From positions 15,168,001-15,232,000 of the forward strand of contig OY754466.1 in assembly GCA_963575645.1 (NCBI GenBank): DNA of 64,000 bases. Reading direction: 5' to 3'. Origin of the DNA: Xanthostigma xanthostigma. Taxonomy: Eukaryota > Arthropoda > Insecta > Raphidioptera > Raphidiidae. The notes below the pieces were generated by a model, which was given only the letters and a program-made list of their open reading frames with translations, made no database searches and was not told where the DNA came from. A program made the translations under genes and the position numbers. Numbering within the stretch: position 1 is the first letter of the stretch; each line of letters opens with the position of its first letter. Shown one piece after another: positions 12,001 to 22,709 of this stretch.

Positions 12001-12335
12001 GGAATTTGTCATCTGTGTGGGAACAAGACGCTTTGCCTTCCGAAAATCAAGTTCGCCTAGCTCTGTCAAAATCACATGATCTACAAGCGAAATATTTCAA
12101 TAAAAACCGTTCGTTGCAGTCGAAGTTTCAAGTCGGCGATTTTGTTGTACAAAGGTTACATTATAACAAAATGAAACCGAATTTTCACCTCAAACTTTGT
12201 CCTCGTTACAGTAATCCCCGTGTAATTTTAGAATTTACGAGTCCTGTTAGCTGCATCCTTCAAGATCCATCCTCCAAAAAGATGTTTAAATCTCATATTG
12301 AACATCTGAAGAAAATTCCGTCTGTTAACAATTGA
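9066..12335 (+). CDS. pol: pol polyprotein (protease, RT, RNase H, integrase)
   Basis: The frame is open from the codon after the gag UGA to TGA at 12333-12335, about 1089 codons, with no ATG near its beginning. Order of domains: aspartic protease (LLDTGSTKNYI, near 9318-9350); reverse transcriptase with the catalytic motif as FFDD (10260-10271) and LDLNSAFYQ upstream; RNase H (QTDASQNHVG, near 10700); integrase with an HHCC zinc-binding region (about 11316-11450) and the catalytic D, D, E in IDLMGP (near 11524), SDNATSF (near 11703) and AVERV (near 11808). No chromodomain is evident at the C-terminus and no env follows. All key catalytic residues I looked for are present, consistent with a functional copy. 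Confidence 0.93.
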   Translation, partial: DSVVKIFSKPKDVEQINVFPRLTTLVNKSPLSNHPPPANLSSPVNTSIRLTSPVPNYSYNSPSQSSSSTIPLVYLYFQHIRASALLDTGSTKNYINSELANYLSSLKIGTITNSISYAQVANSTIARSNFTLTVVITISKFTWKIDFLVLDALSYPVIIGYDSLCKMGANVNCTENNLSFKFDSSHVIPFVPLPASSKTFSLDHVTSIDSNAANFSSLLAEFPEVLTEELGQAKNYKYSIHLSDDIPVRKAPYPLSPPQAKIMREHISDLLNKGVISPSKSPYASPAFLVKKSSGGYRLCIDYRQLNKKVVMDSFPVPSIEHIFQGLKNAKVFTTLDLNSAFYQVELSDKSKSLTSFVTPEGQWKFHKAPFGLSISPSALNRLMFDIFADLRYKFVIVFFDDLLIYSPDMESHMVHVRETLRRLKEANLTVNPDKIKFAQSELNFLGHRVSSNGLSMDPDKVEAIKNLPIPKNLKQLQTFIGMVGYYAKFIPEYAQIMSPLNDLRKKNVKYNLTETHIQSFRKLREALSSSPVLRFPDFQREFILQTDASQNHVGCVLLQSFEDGLHPIQYASRRLTSAEKKYSTYEQEALACIWAMEKMKSYLSHQTFILQTDSSCLKWLIQHPRNLGRVGRWLLRISRFSFKVEHIRGKVNCTADCLSRLVAESETSEKNAIQSNFLNPITEIKNPFTELNILQDQDPELNRLKSQINQGLPQKNFAIHKNFLVRLVGRNRRRRIVVPSASKKEILEQFHNSQIASHPGVTKTYRSISRRFWWPRMFVEVRQFIKDCMLCATHKSDQHPDKVVMSSNPPQSVWDKIYIDLMGPLVKSHSGNKYVLLILDSYSKWLITYAIPDSSSTSIIKCLHQVFTTYGPPTKIVSDNATSFTSNKFNEFCTSWGSRVIHSSPYHPSSNAVERVIRNVRAALSILLQQKFDDHLSWDLLLNHITFANNSSYHESIKNLPCKIFLSREIKFPLDLQWNLSSVWEQDALPSENQVRLALSKSHDLQAKYFNKNRSLQSKFQVGDFVVQRLHYNKMKPNFHLKLCPRYSNPRVILEFTSPVSCILQDPSSKKMFKSHIEHLKKIPSVNN

Positions 12336-12861
12336 AAAATTCACCCGAGGTCATTGCCCTCTAGTTTAATTTCAAGTTCAATGTCAGACAGCTGACATCT
12401 GTCAAACGTCAAGTGTTGTTAGGTTAGGTTATTACTAACAATAAAAGTTTAAGTTATTTTTCGTACCTGAGTTATGCTTTATTTTCCTAAATAAAGAATT
12501 CTCCCTGTGTTATTTCGTTATTCTCGTCCTTTGTTTTAGATTATAAGCTTGTCCTTGTTTACATTCCGGCGCTTTCCTAAGGCCCAATTTCGTCTAACGT
12601 TTAAGCTGTCTCCTTCAGCCAGTCAGGTTACGACCCCATAATTTCCGTATTATCGGTGGTTGTTTCATCTCGTTAGATCAATTTAGATTAGTTAAATTTA
12701 ATTAGAGCTTATTTATGAAGAGCACACTTCAACTGCCATAGTATGGGATATGGTAGATTGTCAAGTGATTGTTGACTTAGTTACAACAAAGATAAATTCA
12801 TTGTTGTGAATTTCTTGTTGTATGTACAGTTAGTAGTATAGCGGAGTACCTCCTAATCACT

Positions 12862-12872
12862 AAAGAGGGGGA
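12862..12872 (+). other. Polypurine tract
   Basis: AAAGAGGGGGA lies three bases before the 3' LTR, the expected position and composition of the plus-strand primer for reverse transcription. Confidence 0.8.
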
Positions 12873-12875
12873 GCC

Positions 12876-13860
12876 TGTCACGTGGTGCCATAGCACCGCG
12901 ACAATTTTTTAATATTAGCATAAAAATTATTATAATAAAATAAATAAATAAGGAAATCAAATCACTAAATTCGCGGATATTTGCATGCGCGGTACGATTT
13001 GGATCGCGTGGCTTGGATTTATAAACATAAGTGTGTCTATCGTGTGATCCAGTCGTCTGACTCTAAATACGCGGTATCTGTGATTTTTAAAAGTGAAAAA
13101 GTGACAAACAATAGTTGTTAGGTTTGAAATAATTAAAATCAATATTTATTAGTTACGGAAAAATAAACAAACATTAAGTTGTTTTTCCGCGATTCGGTGT
13201 GGTCGCATGAAAAGGACGCTCATGGAATAAACCACAGAATCATCTTCAAGCTTCTTCTCCAAACCGAATTTAGACTTCATGGTACTACCATGAAGCGCCT
13301 AAATACCCGTAGTCACTCACGAATTATGTAAAGTATTCCTAGAATAAGTATTGTTCAAGTGTAAGTAAGTACTCTTCAGAAAAAGGTATGACGCTCACGC
13401 CTAGTTTTCTTTTCCTCTTTCACGTTTTATTATTTTTTTTTTAATTTAAGCAACCTTATTAAATGTACTTCCCTAGATAATTAAGTGATCACCTCGTCAG
13501 GGTTCTACCCCCAGTTTCTAATTGTCAATCATGATCAAATGATATTGTTAATATTAAGAATGTACTTGTAAATCAGATTTCTTTGTACCTTATCACCGAC
13601 ACGTTTTTTTGAAGTGATTATGAAATATAATTGTTATCGACCCACTGCATATTCTTTTCTTTGTTACATTTCTGCACAAGTTTCTCAGAACAGTAGAAGA
13701 AGTGGAGCTGTACCCTCTCTGATCACTATGGGCCCAAAATAACACCGGTATAGCCCAAACAATCCACCGTTTTGAGAAATCTGTCCGTCTTTTTTCTTTT
13801 ATTTATTCACAGGTGGGAATGGACCTACGTTACCAGAAATCCTTCCACTGCCGTGCTATA
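12876..13860 (+). repeat. 3' LTR
   Basis: This is a direct copy of 7148-8132 with the same 985-bp length and no difference noticed by eye. It is followed by AAAT, the right half of the target duplication. Confidence 0.95.
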
Positions 13861-13974
13861 AAATGTATAAGTTAATTATAATTTTTTTTTCATTTAGAAA
13901 AAATTAAAAGCGTGTTTTTATAAGTCTGGAATCTTGCAAAAAAATGTATGACAAGTAATAGTCTTTTCTTTTAT

Positions 13975-14023
13975 TTTATATCATCATATTACCGTAGAAT
14001 GTAATGCCGCGGGTAACGGCTAG
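13975..14023 (+). mobile_element. Helitron 3' end fragment
   Basis: The sequence GCCGCGGGTAACGGCTAG followed by T has the CTAG terminus and GC-rich stem of a Helitron end. The left end was not located; the LTR element inserted just upstream may have split it. Confidence 0.4.
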
Positions 14024-14652
14024 TCTACAATATTTACCTGGACATGGTTAAACTCCAAGGCTGATTTAAATTCAAAAGTAAGTATTACATAATATCAATC
14101 ATTCAACATGATTGGTTGATTATCATTAATAATTCACAAATTCAGAAAACTTTTGTCCCATTTATAAATTGATTTTTTTTCGAATTTGTTAATCTCACCT
14201 ACATATCGACTAGGTATATGATTTGACTTTTGTACTAATGCTATCGGAAGCTCGATGACTTTTGTTCGTCGGGTATCGACTGACTCCGCCCCTAGACCAA
14301 TAGGCTAGAGCGTCGCATCAACCCTTAATATAACTGTCGACCAATGTCTTGCGTGTCCTGCGATCAATATACAGGTTATAGTGTACTGACAGGTTAAGAA
14401 GGAGGAGTTTGGTTAACAACTAGTAAGCACATGTGCTCAAAGCGTCAACACGCTCAAAAAATAATACAGTCAGTTGTGAAATTGTAAACTTCTAAGCTTT
14501 ATTAGAGCTTTATAAACGTTATACTGTGACAGTGCTTGGTGATTGTATTTTCTAAGGGTAAGTGTCTTTATTTTCTTAAACACAAGTTGCAAACTTATAT
14601 TAAAGCTATATTATGTTTTAATAAATCGAAACACGACTGTTTTATTTTTATA

Positions 14653-15155
14653 CTAGCGGCCCGGTTCGGCTTAGCCCGAATTTGTAGATTGCCACCGTTT
14701 TTTCGTCGCCTTGCGTTGCAAAATCGATGTCCACGAAAAGCGCTTTTATTTTGACGCAATAATATATTATAGCCTGTGTCCGCATCCTGAAGGTTAATTC
14801 TAAATTGTTTAAGCAATCTATCTATACAATTTTTTATTTAGAAAATTTCTTGGGAACAATAGACTTCTAATGCAGTGTGTTTATTTAAAACATGTTATTT
14901 GCCAACGTTTCGACTAAATCTAGTCTAAAAATCTAGTGGTGTAAAATTGTATTTTAGCGCCTTGAAAAAGACTAGATTTAGTCGAAACGTTGGCAAATAA
15001 AATGTTTTAAATAAACACACTGCATTAGAAGTCTATTGTTCCCAAGAAATGTTCTAAATGTTGATTCTAAATATCTGTGAAAAAAATTTGGAAATCGGAT
15101 GAGTGGTTTTGGAGTTCACCTCCTACATCCAAACTTTACCTCGTCATTAGAATCC
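14653..15155 (-). mobile_element. Helitron-like element interrupted by a palindrome
   Basis: The minus-strand terminus is at left (CTAGCGGCCCGG...). The body matches, segment by segment, the short copy at 27938-28183 (shared GAAAAGCGCTTTTATTTT, GAAATCGGATGAGT, TCCAAACTTT). Between the halves about 250 bp of palindromic sequence (14806-15063) is absent from the other copy, so it is a later insertion. Confidence 0.6.
14806..15063. mobile_element. Palindromic element with hammerhead-like core
   Basis: Arms 14841-14940 and about 14955-15053 are near-perfect inverted copies (CTTGGGAACAATAGACTTC and its complement at the outer ends). The direct repeat TTCTAAAT flanks the insertion (14798-14805 and near 15064). 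Each arm carries GACTA-GATT-TAGTC directly followed by GAAACGTTGG (plus-strand copy 14970-14993). A short hairpin followed by GAAAC is how stem II and the conserved GAAA sit in a hammerhead ribozyme; the preceding CUGANGA is degraded here (CTTGAAAAA). Confidence 0.6.
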
Positions 15156-15916
15156 AAAATTGTAAAAAGAGGTTTTTCTGCAAATTACTTTCTTAAGAAA
15201 ATTATTTCTTTCAGGCTTTTCCGGCATAATTGATCATTTGAAGATTTTTTCTGTCTGTGTGTCTAACGTCTGTCTGTCTGTTTCACTATAAATTCGATTT
15301 CAGTGAAATTTGGTGCTCGTATATATTAAATAGTATTCCTCAGCATAGATGAAAGAAATTTTTTTTATTTGTCTTATGATATCTAAACGTACCTATAGGT
15401 AATAGCTTCTTCTTATAAGTAAGCTATGCTTACAGTCAAAAAGTTTATGTAAGCGATTAATTTATGGGGAAAATAAAAGTTCACAGGAGCGAAGTTGCAA
15501 GTAGAAGTTGTATACCTGTAACGCGAATAGAGTTAACATACGTTCGTATTTTTTCGGATATGTTCGGGACTTAAACACTTTGTTCGAAATGTGAGCGAAA
15601 TTCTAACGAGTCCGCAGTTTTCATAAATATAATGAAAAAATAGAACATCGATTGAACCACTGCAATTTTTCTATTAAATTATAAACCGCGGGCTCAGGAT
15701 AGTAACTATAGGTAATCTATATATAAATACGGAAAGGAAAAGAAGACTTGCGGTACCGATTTGAGTGTGTTAATTCGCACACAGTGTAACGAAACCTACA
15801 TCGTTCTCTTCGTTTTAATGAGAGGCAGTGCATAATATGTGTACGAATTAACACAAGTAAAATCGATTCAGGAGAAATCCATATAAATTATAAAAGAACC
15901 TCAATAACGTTCAAAC

Positions 15917-16550
15917 TAGTGATGTGTCCTCTTGACTTTATTGGGAGCTGGCTCCGTGCGCTCCGCTTACTAAAAAGAGTCGCTTAGAGCGAGTCGTTCA
16001 AAGGAGCGACACTAAACAGTACGCACTACACAAGAGTCATAGAGAAGAGATGACAAGAGTGCAGACTGCAGAGGTGTGAACTGTCATCATGCACGCTCAG
16101 GAGTCACGTAGCATTGCACAGCACAATACACACACTCAGCTCTTTTAATATGACTCTGATATATTAATCGCATTTCGGATAAACTATAAAGTATAATAAA
16201 AGCTTAACAATAATAATGTTTATTGTTACAATATTATATCTTTGTCAACGACGTCAATGTGAATGGTTTAAGTCATTGTAAGCTTAGTACTATTGCACAA
16301 TGCACTTACAGTGTGTTATTCAACATTAAATGACTCAGCAAAGATAACTCCGTACGTGCAAAATTCACTAGTGCCCCTGTGGCCTGTGCTGTGTGCGCTC
16401 TGTAAATGTGCGAATACAACAGTGCAGAATAGCTCAGCACAGAGCAATGGCGCTCGGAGTGAGTCATTCACAAAAAAAAGAGCGACTCGCTCCGCTCCGT
16501 GAAAGGTGTCGTTCATTATGAACGACTCGCTCAGGAGCGACACATCACTA
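15917..16550. mobile_element. Non-autonomous hAT-like element
   Basis: The terminal inverted repeats are TAGTGATGTGTC (left) and GACACATCACTA (right), with further GAGCGACTC-type inverted segments just inside. An exact 8-bp target duplication GTTCAAAC is at 15909-15916 and 16551-16558, diagnostic of hAT-type integration. There is no transposase; small internal ORFs are by-products of the inverted structure. Confidence 0.8.
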
Positions 16551-16908
16551 GTTCAAACTTAAAAATTTAATGAATTACGGTCGAATTTTTACCACTTGGC
16601 GACCACTAGTATAAGTAAGCACAAATCAGATGTAAAATTGCCGAATCGCCTGTATTGATACGATCGAGCGAGACAAAACCACATCACCTATAATTATCAC
16701 AATGGTATAGATTTGACATATGGCATGATCTGATCGAATTGCACCTGTTTACAACCACAACACAGGGCCGGATTGAAATGAGTTCCCTGTGTCGACGACT
16801 GAAGGCACTTGCAGAATAAATTATTTAATACACGACGCGTGTCTTACTTGGCATTTTACTCGCCTTAACAAGAAGAGTGGATTTTTAATTGAAGGAAATA
16901 TCGTGTGT

Positions 16909-17638
16909 ATAGAGTTGCCAGGCCCTAAAATACAAAAGCCGGACTCTACGCTGTATTAGGCCGGACATGTCTTTTTAAATATCCAATATCTTTTTAAACG
17001 CGGACATCACATTTATAATAAAAAAAAACTATTAGGTTCGTATTAAAGTTACTTATTAATTATTTTTTAATATTGAATCAAAGTTTTGTTACAAAATTTA
17101 CAACAATCCTATCTACCTATCATCATTTGTAAATTTTATACCTATGATTATTGAGCTAATTGTTAGTAGAAGTTTTGTTCCAAAAATATGTATTGAAGGA
17201 GATTTATTTAGTTGAGGAACAATTGAAAATAAGCTTTACCAGAGTATCGCTTGTGGTCAACGTTTCGAAAATATATTTTTGGCCACAAGCGATACTCTGG
17301 TAAAGCTTATTTTTCAATTATTTCTCAACCAAATAAATCCCCTTCAGTATGATTATTATTGATGAGTGAAAAAATTCAGTCTTCTGTAGACTATTTAGTA
17401 GATAAATTACAAAAAAAAAAACAACAACAAACAAATACACAAAAAACTAAAAGTTTTCGTTAACCAAATCAAAAATATGTATCTATTCTTTTGGGTAAAA
17501 ACAAAAATATCTTTATTAATAAATAACAATTTCTTACTCTTGAAAAATATCAAAAAGTCTGTAACTAAAAGTATACACAAACCAAAAGCCGGGCAGACCG
17601 GACACGACTGTAAAAAGCCGGACACCTGGCAACCCTAA
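16909..17638. mobile_element. DNA element with GTTGCCAGG termini, nested palindrome
   Basis: The left end (AGTTGCCAGGCCC...AAAAGCCGGAC) and right end (AAAAGCCGGACACCTGGCAACCCT) are inverted to each other. GCCGGAC motifs are repeated inside each end. No ORF encodes a transposase. A palindromic element (17191-17350) lies inside. The superfamily is uncertain. Confidence 0.5.
17191..17350. repeat. Palindromic element, family A
   Basis: Arms begin TTGAAGGAGATTTATTTAG and end with the complement. GCTTTACCAGAGTATCGCTTG occurs once in each orientation. The centre holds CAACGTTTCGAAAATATATT. A second copy is at 46513-46682 inside a nuclear receptor intron, with the same arms and centre. Confidence 0.7.
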
Positions 17639-17650
17639 CTGTGTGCCCGG

Positions 17651-19659
17651 TCAAAGAACGTCTGTGCGGAAGGGGAGTGAAACTGCTAGAAGATTTATAA
17701 GCTAAGAAGCAGTGTTCTCGCGTAGTCGATGATGCGATTATTGACAAGGGAAAACTCTTTAAGCAAAGTGCGCATTATTACAAGCACTCTGACGATCGTT
17801 TACCTATATTACAATAATTTTAAAACAATGTCACCTCTTCAGGTTTTTGGTTGGCAAGTTTTAAATATTTCTATAGCTAAAAACAAAACAAAACTGGAAA
17901 CTTGCCAATTAAAATCCGAAAGAAATGATACCGCAATTTCAGAATTTAGGTATGTTCCATTTTTCATTTCTATTCTTTTGGTTGATTGAACATTTATGCT
18001 TACATAAAATTTTTCCAAGAGTCGAACAGAAAAACAAAATTTACTTTGTAGAATTGTTCCTGTATATATAGTGATCATTACATAGCACCCCATATGGGTT
18101 ACCCGGTATGCACTATGCACATGTAACCATTACACGCTTCAGTTGTCTTTTGCATGTCAAAGTACCAAACTGCTCATTACGTTATCTCTATACAATTAAA
18201 AAACAGCCCCTAGAATGTGGAAGCACGTCAACCCTTATGCAATATGAATGACCTTTTAAAACAATAATATTGATATATTATTTTAAATTAAATTAATATA
18301 GGTAGTCAATTGCTTCTAAGCCCTTCGTAAAGTACATGATTTTTTTGTAGGTTAGGATCAAAAATGCCTTTTATTTTTTGTATAAATAAAATTATGGACC
18401 AATTTTTTAGACAATATCTATATTACAAAAATATTAAATTTTAATTCAAAATATATATCAATGACGTTAATAATTGGATTCTAATAAAATTTAAAAAAAA
18501 AATATAAACTAGTCATGGATATATATTTTTTAATATTTAGTGCCTTTTGGGTTAGTAGTGATTTTTAACTTCCAGTATATTGGTGAGTTATTGTAATAGA
18601 TCTACAAAATGGAAATCCAAATTTTTAACATATTTTTAATTTTTAAGATCGCTACAGTATTTTGACACTTTTTAAAAAGATGTGTGTCATTTGTTTCTAG
18701 CATGAAATCTGACAAACTAAAAGCGATATTGACTTTGTTAAAAAAAAAATTATCAAAATCGGTTCTATAATTTATTCAGGTGGCAAAAATGTTTCTTTTT
18801 TATTTGATGACTGAAATATTTACTTTTCTGAGTTATTACTGAGAATTTCATATTCAGTAGGTATAGTAGTCAAACTGAGACGTTGGTTTTGTAAACCTTA
18901 GGACCGCTTGTTGGGAGTCTTAGGAAGGGCGGTAGTGAGTTAAAAATTAATTTTCGAGACGAAGATGCCCTCATTTGGTCATCTTGAAAAAAAGAGTGTA
19001 AGTAATTTTTGCTGTATCTCCCCAACCGTGAGTCTTATATGGAATTTTTGTATTAAACTTAATTTTAAAGATAATAAAATTCTTCACAATTTTTACAATA
19101 ATTTTTCGACAACAATACAAAAATCAAACAACGGTTCTCTTAATATGTAAAGAATAAATTTTGAAAACCCGAAAATTAGAGGTCTCTCTCGCTCTCTCTA
19201 AGTTGGGTTCATTCGGGCTATATTGTTTTACGAATCTGTAATCTAATAAATAATAAAAATATTTCAGCACAATTCAGTGACTTTTTATATTTGAATGTCG
19301 TGTCAACACAACCAAAGCTTAGCCATAACATGTTTGCATAATATATTTATTAATGATTACGGAATGACTTGAAAATATCGTAAAATCAATTTATATTTCA
19401 AGGTACAGTCAGTGACTATTGTCGTCAATTCGTTTGCATAAAAAATAGCTCGAATCAAAATAGATCACATTTTTATTATGCAAATTAAAAAAATTAACCC
19501 CTTTTCAATAATACGAAACTGATACCAAATTTTGTATAATTGAAGCAGATGCTCAAAAAAAAATGCTGATCAATGTTCAAGCCAGCTGTATCGTCGAAAA
19601 ATCAAGGACGAAACTTAAATCAAATTAAATTATACTTTGAATTCAATCATTAAGACTAA
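17651..19659. other. AT-rich stretch, no gene seen
   Basis: Small ORFs of 60-93 codons in this region overlap on both strands and show no known motif or gene-like splice structure. About 18375-18440 resembles the dispersed repeat at 31180-31275. Confidence 0.5.
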
Positions 19660-19735
19660 ATAATAATAATAATAATACATTTATTGATCACAGATATCAA
19701 TGGGATAAATGAGTTCAACAACAAAACTGCCCCTC
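19660..19735 (-). mobile_element. 3' end of a non-LTR retrotransposon
   Basis: On the minus strand the sequence ends ...CAATAAATGTATTATT followed by an (ATT)n run (plus strand AATAATAATAATAAT, 19660-19675). A short 3' fragment with a simple-repeat tail is typical of heavily 5'-truncated LINE copies. Confidence 0.45.
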
Positions 19736-19779
19736 ATTAAAAAATTCCAACTTCAAAATGTTGACATTTGATATAGTTA

Positions 19780-20450
19780 GAGTGTTCCATTAAGGATTTT
19801 TTTATTAAAAAAAAAACAATGTTTGAATTGAAAGTATCTTAATTTTTGCATTATATGAAAGTTAAAGGTTTACCATTTACGGTTTAAAAAGAATATTACG
19901 TAAGTAACCACATCTTGATGCTCTACAGATGGTGACTCTCTTGTAAAAATTTTCGATGACTTTTTCACACAAATTGGGCTGAATCTCACCAATTACACAA
20001 ATAATCTCCGCTTAAAATTCATCAATTTTCTGTAGATTATTGCTGTAAGACTTGTGATTTAAGATAGCTTCAGAGAAAAGAGTCCAAAGGCGTCAAATCA
20101 CATGTTTTTAGTGACCATGCAACAGCACCATTTTTTGAGATAATTCGTCCAAGAAATTTTTGGCTCAATAAATCTACTGTTAGAGGTGCTGTAGGACAAG
20201 TAACTCCATTCTGTTGAAACCACATGTCATGCAGATCAATAATCACTTATTCACGCCACAAAAGTAAAAAAACAAATTAAAAAAATTTTTTTTTGACTGT
20301 TTACAAAGCCGCTGAGATGAAAATGTGGTTCATCGCTGAAGATGATTTTTTTTGAAAATTTCGTACTACACGATGTCAAAACAAAAAAATGGATGTCAAT
20401 ATGTCTGAATTGACAGCTGTCAAAAAAAAAAAATCTCTAACGGAACACCC
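19780..20450 (-). mobile_element. Tc1/mariner-superfamily transposon remnant
   Basis: The ends GAGTGTTCCATTAAGGATTT and AAATCTCTAACGGAACACCC are imperfect inverted repeats. The interior encodes a broken transposase on the minus strand. It interrupts family C at a point where two other copies are continuous. Confidence 0.6.
19930..20350 (-). pseudogene. Degenerate DDE transposase
   Basis: Minus-strand translation gives IIFSDEPHFHLSGFVN (20346-20296), then a block with WFQQNG (near 20215), and CDLTPLDSF further on. In live relatives of this IS630/Tc1-mariner group the corresponding motifs are FSDEAHF, WFQQDGA and DLTPLDYFLWG. The second catalytic Asp has become Asn here. Stop codons and frame breaks follow, so the copy is dead. 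Only the catalytic half is present; the DNA-binding part is missing. Confidence 0.7.
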
Positions 20451-20989
20451 ATTATATTAAAAAAAATAAAATTTCTGATATCGCATGAGGTGACCTATAT
20501 GAAATGTCCCACGTCCTGTTAAAATTAATCAAGGCATGCTTAACTAGCTTATTTCTGACAGATCTACAAAACAAAAGAATAGCTGATTTTTTTATTTTCA
20601 AAATATTTCCAAAACTATAAAGTTTAGAAAAAAATTTTTTAACGAAACTTTCTTGAAAAAATAACTAGAATAATAAGCCGTTATGAAAAGTATACAATTA
20701 TTATATAAAAAATAACATTATATCATATATCTCTTCTGCGCATGCGCCGATTTTCCCCAAAAGCAATAGGGTTCTTCATATTTGCATACCAAACATCCTG
20801 TCAAAATTGGGTTTCAAGCCGCTCATCCGTTTGACCTGTATCGTTTTCACAGACCAACAGACGCACAGAGTTTTTCCAAAAATATGTTTTTTGGATTCGG
20901 GGGACTTCAAAACGAAAAAAATATTGTAAAATTTTGAAAAGTGAATATTGACCTGAACTAGTACCATTCCCGACTTGTGGGTTGGAATT

Positions 20990-22190
20990 GTAAAAGCTAA
21001 GTCTGAAAAATTATTAATTGTATTTATTTGAACCAGGCGTTAAAAGAAGATTTTAATTTGTTGCATTTAAAGATGCTAATGGCAGTAGTTGTCGAGCATC
21101 TATAATCTACAATAAATACATATCTACAATTTTCAGCTCGATAGTTATTAATAAATCTTTTCAAAACACTGTTCATGACTTTTAGCTTTAATGAGTTTAT
21201 GATTTTTATATAAATCACTAGTTCGCTATTATTGTCATCATTTATGTAATAATGTATTGTCTACATTTATGACATATACCTCTATGTCTTATGTTTATGT
21301 ACAGAGCACCCCGTTACATGACCGCCGTACAGGTGCCACTGTTCTCACAATTACCGACCTTATCTATACCAATGGTGATGACTCGGTACTCGTTTTGTGT
21401 CATACGGTATTTACTCGTTACCCGTTGCCTGACAGATATCTTTTGATCTAGTTACGTACAGCTATTATGAACACCTGATTTTTTCTGTCTTTTTTAATTG
21501 TCTTTTCTTCAGTTATGGTTGGTGGTTTTATATAATACTTACTTTACATAGACACTGATTTTCTCGCTTTAACGCTGTTTATTTAAGCACGGTTTCACTG
21601 TAGCGTTTGTTTTGTGCATTTTTCGTTAATATTAAAATTTTTCTTTTCAACTTGTCGAAATTTCAATTTGTAGATCCGAAGCTAACACTACTTTAAATAT
21701 CTCGATCATACAAATAAGATATTCAAATCATGGGAAAGTATAATAAATTTCTTGGAAAACCTGGAATTATCAGAGAAATTTGAAATTGTCTTACTGTGGT
21801 CACCCTGATATAGTTGCCTTTCATGTCTGTATAGTGGTCGTGAAAATACACATTAAACACTAGTGGTGTAATAAGTTGCGTAATGTAAAATACGTGTAGT
21901 CGTACTACCATTTCAATAGTAAATCATAGTCTAACTACATGAAAATTGAACGCAGCCTACAATCAGAAATTATCTTGTTCAAAATTGGACTGCCAAACTG
22001 TTTGAAAGTTAGGTAAAAGTCAGCTCTTTTATAGGAGGTACGTGCAATAAATGTAGCATGTATCCTGTTCGAGTGACCGTTAAAACTCGCTGTCGTTCTT
22101 TTCAACATAATGCCAATACTCGTCAAAATACCTTCACTCACGAACAAGATATAAAATACTATTTTCGTCTAATTTATTTTTGAAAATAAA
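20990..22190. other. No gene recognised
   Basis: AT-rich sequence with short ORFs on both strands and no motif that I recognise. The last ~30 bases before 22190 are the start of a Helitron-like segment that resumes at 22710. Confidence 0.45.
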
Positions 22191-22202
22191 AGTAGCCTAT
22201 CC

Positions 22203-22709
22203 AAGTGTGTACTAGTGTAGGCTTTCACGGCCGGTGTTGATCTAAATCTTCTTGGTTTCCGGACTTGTATGCCGTGGTCCATTGGTATTTCTACCTGACG
22301 TTTCGTCTACAACTGCGGTAGACATTATCAAAGGCGATGTGGTAGCGGGCGAAGTGTTCTTCTAGACTGCTCACAGGTAAGTGTATCGACAAGTGTGGTA
22401 CTTCCGTCTTTTATGGTCAGCGTGTTCGTGTTCTCTACTCGGTCGTAGTATGTTCTTCTGTTAACCCACTGAATGGAACGACTAATCACAGAAGAGCATA
22501 CTACGACCGAGTAGAGAACACGAGCACGCTGACCATAAAAGACGGAAGTACGACAAGTGTCGACACACTTACCTGTGAGCAGCCTAGAAGGACACTTCGC
22601 CCGCTACCACATCGCCTTTGATAATGTCTATCGCAGTTGTAGACGAAACGTTAGGTAGAAATACCAATGGACCACGGCATACAAGCCTGGAAACCAAGAA
22701 GATTTGGAA
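22203..22709. mobile_element. Palindromic element, family B, with flanking duplication
   Basis: The two arms are inverted copies over some 200 bp each; the centre is near 22460. The host sequence AGTAGCCTAT is present on both sides (22191-22200 and near 22711-22720), giving a target duplication of about 10 bp in a Helitron-like repeat. In each arm GTCTAC-CGCAGTT-GTAGAC forms a perfect 6-bp hairpin followed at once by GAAACGT (right arm near 22626-22650). Upstream is TTGATAAT in place of CUGANGA. A shorter copy is at 42278-42642. Confidence 0.65.

Larger units (their letters stand above)
7148..13860 (+). mobile_element. Complete Ty3/gypsy-type LTR retrotransposon
   Basis: Two 985-bp direct LTRs (7148-8132 and 12876-13860) flank gag and pol. 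The host sequence AAAT is duplicated at 7144-7147 and 13861-13864. Domain order protease, reverse transcriptase, RNase H, integrase places it in Ty3/gypsy (Metaviridae). No env ORF is present. I saw no differences between the LTRs by eye and both main ORFs are open, so the insertion is young and possibly still active. It is inserted next to a pogo-like MITE. Confidence 0.95.
19742..20985 (-). mobile_element. Dispersed repeat family C, split by a DNA transposon
   Basis: Read on the minus strand this matches the copies at 31878-32460 and 32918-33566 (start near CCCACAAGT; 'GGTCCCCCGAATCC' with minor variation; GGCGCATGCGC; end near GAAGTTGGAAT). The copy is interrupted at 19780-20450 by a transposon remnant; sequence on each side continues the other copies across the gap. 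Confidence 0.6.
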
